Of a stretch of DNA of 64,000 nt, positions 62,852-64,000 are shown one piece after another. Under the pieces are notes generated by a model that was given only the letters and a program-made list of their open reading frames with translations, ran no database searches and was not told the DNA's origin. Position 1 is the stretch's first letter, and every line of letters begins with the position of its first letter. Source of the stretch: Methyloversatilis sp. (GTDB taxonomy: Bacteria; Pseudomonadota; Gammaproteobacteria; Burkholderiales; Rhodocyclaceae); contig NZ_JAUYNV010000050.1 of assembly GCF_030698125.1 (NCBI RefSeq), forward strand, positions 1-64,000, read 5' to 3'. The position numbers and the translations under genes are program-made.

Positions 62852-62986
62852 GGTCTGTATTGATTTTTTTGGCCGTGCCTGTGACCGGCAAGGATAGGGG
62901 GAATTCCGCGTCCGGCGTACTTTTGCGCGCACAAAACTCGGTATGCTCCGGCGTTGAGATCGATGCCCTACCGAACGGAGTCCGAC

Positions 62987-63463
62987 GTGCGCTTGTTTGG
63001 CCGCCATGATGCACACGAAGCGCCGCATCCGCTGCGCCAGATCAAGCTGTTTTCGACCTTGAGCCGGCGCGAAATGCCGGTGGTGCAGGCACTGCGGCAC
63101 GAGCGCAGCTACCTCGCGGGCGAGGTGGTGTTCGACGAAGGGGATGACGGCGAGGCGATCTATGCCATCGTGTCCGGCGAAGTCGAAATCCTGCGCCATG
63201 ACGGCGGGCGCCAGCAGCGTCTGGCCGTGCTGGCCGCCGGTGAGGTGTTCGGCGAACTGGCGCTGCTCGATCAGGCGCCGCGCGCAGCGCAGGCCCGCGC
63301 CACGGCCGACTGTGTGCTGGTCGTGTTTTTTCGCGCCGACTTCATGAACCTGCTGGAAACCCACCCGAAGATCGCGTCGAAGATTGCGCTGTCGCTGGCG
63401 CGTCATCTCGGCAGCCGGCTGCGTCAGGCCAATGCGGGGCAGCGGCAGGACGGTCATCTGTGA
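62987..63463 (+). CDS. Stand-alone cyclic-nucleotide-binding domain protein
   Basis: This protein of about 158 residues is almost entirely one cNMP-binding domain (LFSTLSRREMPVVQAL, GEVVFDEGDDGEAIYAIVSGEVEIL, then VFGELALLDQAPRAAQARA as the phosphate-binding cassette). No DNA-binding or enzyme domain follows. The start is probably GTG 62987 with GGAG 6 nt upstream; ATG 62963 is an alternative. The next gene begins 10 nt after its stop, so the two may work together. Confidence 0.85.
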   Translation: MRLFGRHDAHEAPHPLRQIKLFSTLSRREMPVVQALRHERSYLAGEVVFDEGDDGEAIYAIVSGEVEILRHDGGRQQRLAVLAAGEVFGELALLDQAPRAAQARATADCVLVVFFRADFMNLLETHPKIASKIALSLARHLGSRLRQANAGQRQDGHL

Positions 63464-63473
63464 GCGCGCAGGC

Positions 63474-64000
63474 ATGAGGCGGCTGCGACCTTCCGGTGCC
63501 GGGCCGCTGGCCTGGTGCGGCATCCTGCTCGCCACCACCCTGGCGCTTTACCTGTTCCAGCAGGTGCTGTGGCTGGTGCTGCCCTTCCTGTTCGGGCTCA
63601 TCGCCTACTACTTTCTGGCGTATCCGATGCAGCGGCTGATGTTCGCCGGCCTGTCGCAGGAATCGGCCGCCAACATCACGGTGGGCGTGTTCGCGCTGCT
63701 GCTGGTCGGCGCCTTCGCATTCATGCTGCCGCGCTTTGCCGCGCAGGCGGTCGGCGTGCAGGAAACCGGCATGCGCTATCTGCAGGGCGGCCTGTTGCTG
63801 CTCGACCAGACCCTGCGTGCGCTGGAACAACAGTCCCGTTTCATGCGCGATGCACATGTGGCCGACGCCGTGTCGTCCTACATTGCGGTGGCCGGCGAGG
63901 GCTTTGCGCAGAACCGGCTGCCGTCGCTGATGATGTCGGTCGCCGCCTGGCTGCCGTCCATGCTGCTCGCGCCTTTCCTCGCCTATTTCTTCCTGCGCGA
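63474..64000 (+). CDS. AI-2E family permease (partial, cut by window edge)
   Basis: The frame is open to the end of the window (175 complete codons and part of another). It has several membrane helices (LFQQVLWLVLPFLFGLIAYYFLAYP and more) and reaches the family motif LLAPFLAYFFLR. It begins at ATG 63474, 10 nt after the CNB gene. PerM/AI-2E family proteins are membrane exporters of varied roles; the C-terminal half is not visible. Confidence 0.88.
   Translation, partial: MRRLRPSGAGPLAWCGILLATTLALYLFQQVLWLVLPFLFGLIAYYFLAYPMQRLMFAGLSQESAANITVGVFALLLVGAFAFMLPRFAAQAVGVQETGMRYLQGGLLLLDQTLRALEQQSRFMRDAHVADAVSSYIAVAGEGFAQNRLPSLMMSVAAWLPSMLLAPFLAYFFLR

Noticed and set aside
61226-63538. Longer N-terminus for the MFS transporter (770 codons)
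   Set aside because: The extra part overlaps the divergent CNB gene and has no membrane or signal features.

Overview
The window is GC-rich bacterial chromosome carrying about 52 protein genes and one tRNA. The protein families (periplasmic formate dehydrogenase with DUF3305/DUF3306 partners, two-partner secretion, a PEP-CTERM protein, an ExbB carrying DUF2341, LolCD, ComEC, DUF1415) point to a Gram-negative betaproteobacterium, most likely of the Rhodocyclales and possibly a Methyloversatilis-like methylotroph. This placement is inferred from gene content; no rRNA is present. No phage, transposase, integrase or CRISPR array was seen.

Layout. 228-304: initiator tRNA. 489-4516: a NarL-type two-component pair followed by a TonB-dependent receptor, with two CGGGA-N5-TCCCG dyads and an 18-bp palindrome between them. 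4602-13997 (minus): a ten-gene formate dehydrogenase cluster with catalytic, iron-sulfur and cytochrome b subunits, a Tat-target peptide, a TorD-like chaperone, a large multi-cluster ferredoxin, DUF3305, DUF3306, a small lipoprotein and a small exported protein. Divergent from it, 14075-18737 (plus): moaA, fdhD, mobA, moeA and a DNA-binding/solute-binding regulator, which supply and probably sense the molybdenum cofactor.

18917-32106 (minus): a two-partner secretion pair with an exoprotein of about 3807 residues. It is followed by a PstS-like secreted protein and a PEP-CTERM protein. 35992-42274 (minus): an energy-coupled outer-membrane module with an ExbB carrying a lectin-like N-terminus, two ExbD proteins, TonB, a porin and a periplasmic coiled-coil protein, next to a small secreted protein with three HES-type repeats. 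Two arrays of one modular intergenic repeat (110-bp core, optional 75-bp cassette) flank this module, and a single inverted copy lies near 61.1 kb.

43130-53857: mostly housekeeping genes, namely truC, DUF1415, an alpha/beta hydrolase, comEC, DUF2062, lolD/lolC, and a TetR regulator facing a DUF1348 gene across two operator-like dyads, then an Old Yellow Enzyme. 53965-58125 (minus): two GH17-containing membrane proteins, one fused to a family 2 glycosyltransferase, probably making a beta-glucan. 58312-64000: a small membrane protein, an OmpR/EnvZ-type pair, an MFS transporter, a stand-alone cyclic-nucleotide-binding protein and an AI-2E-family permease cut by the window edge.

The best candidates for an undescribed system are the lectin-ExbB/porin module with its HES-repeat neighbour, the modular repeat family around it, and a 14-bp element shared by the upstream regions of exbB and the PEP-CTERM gene.
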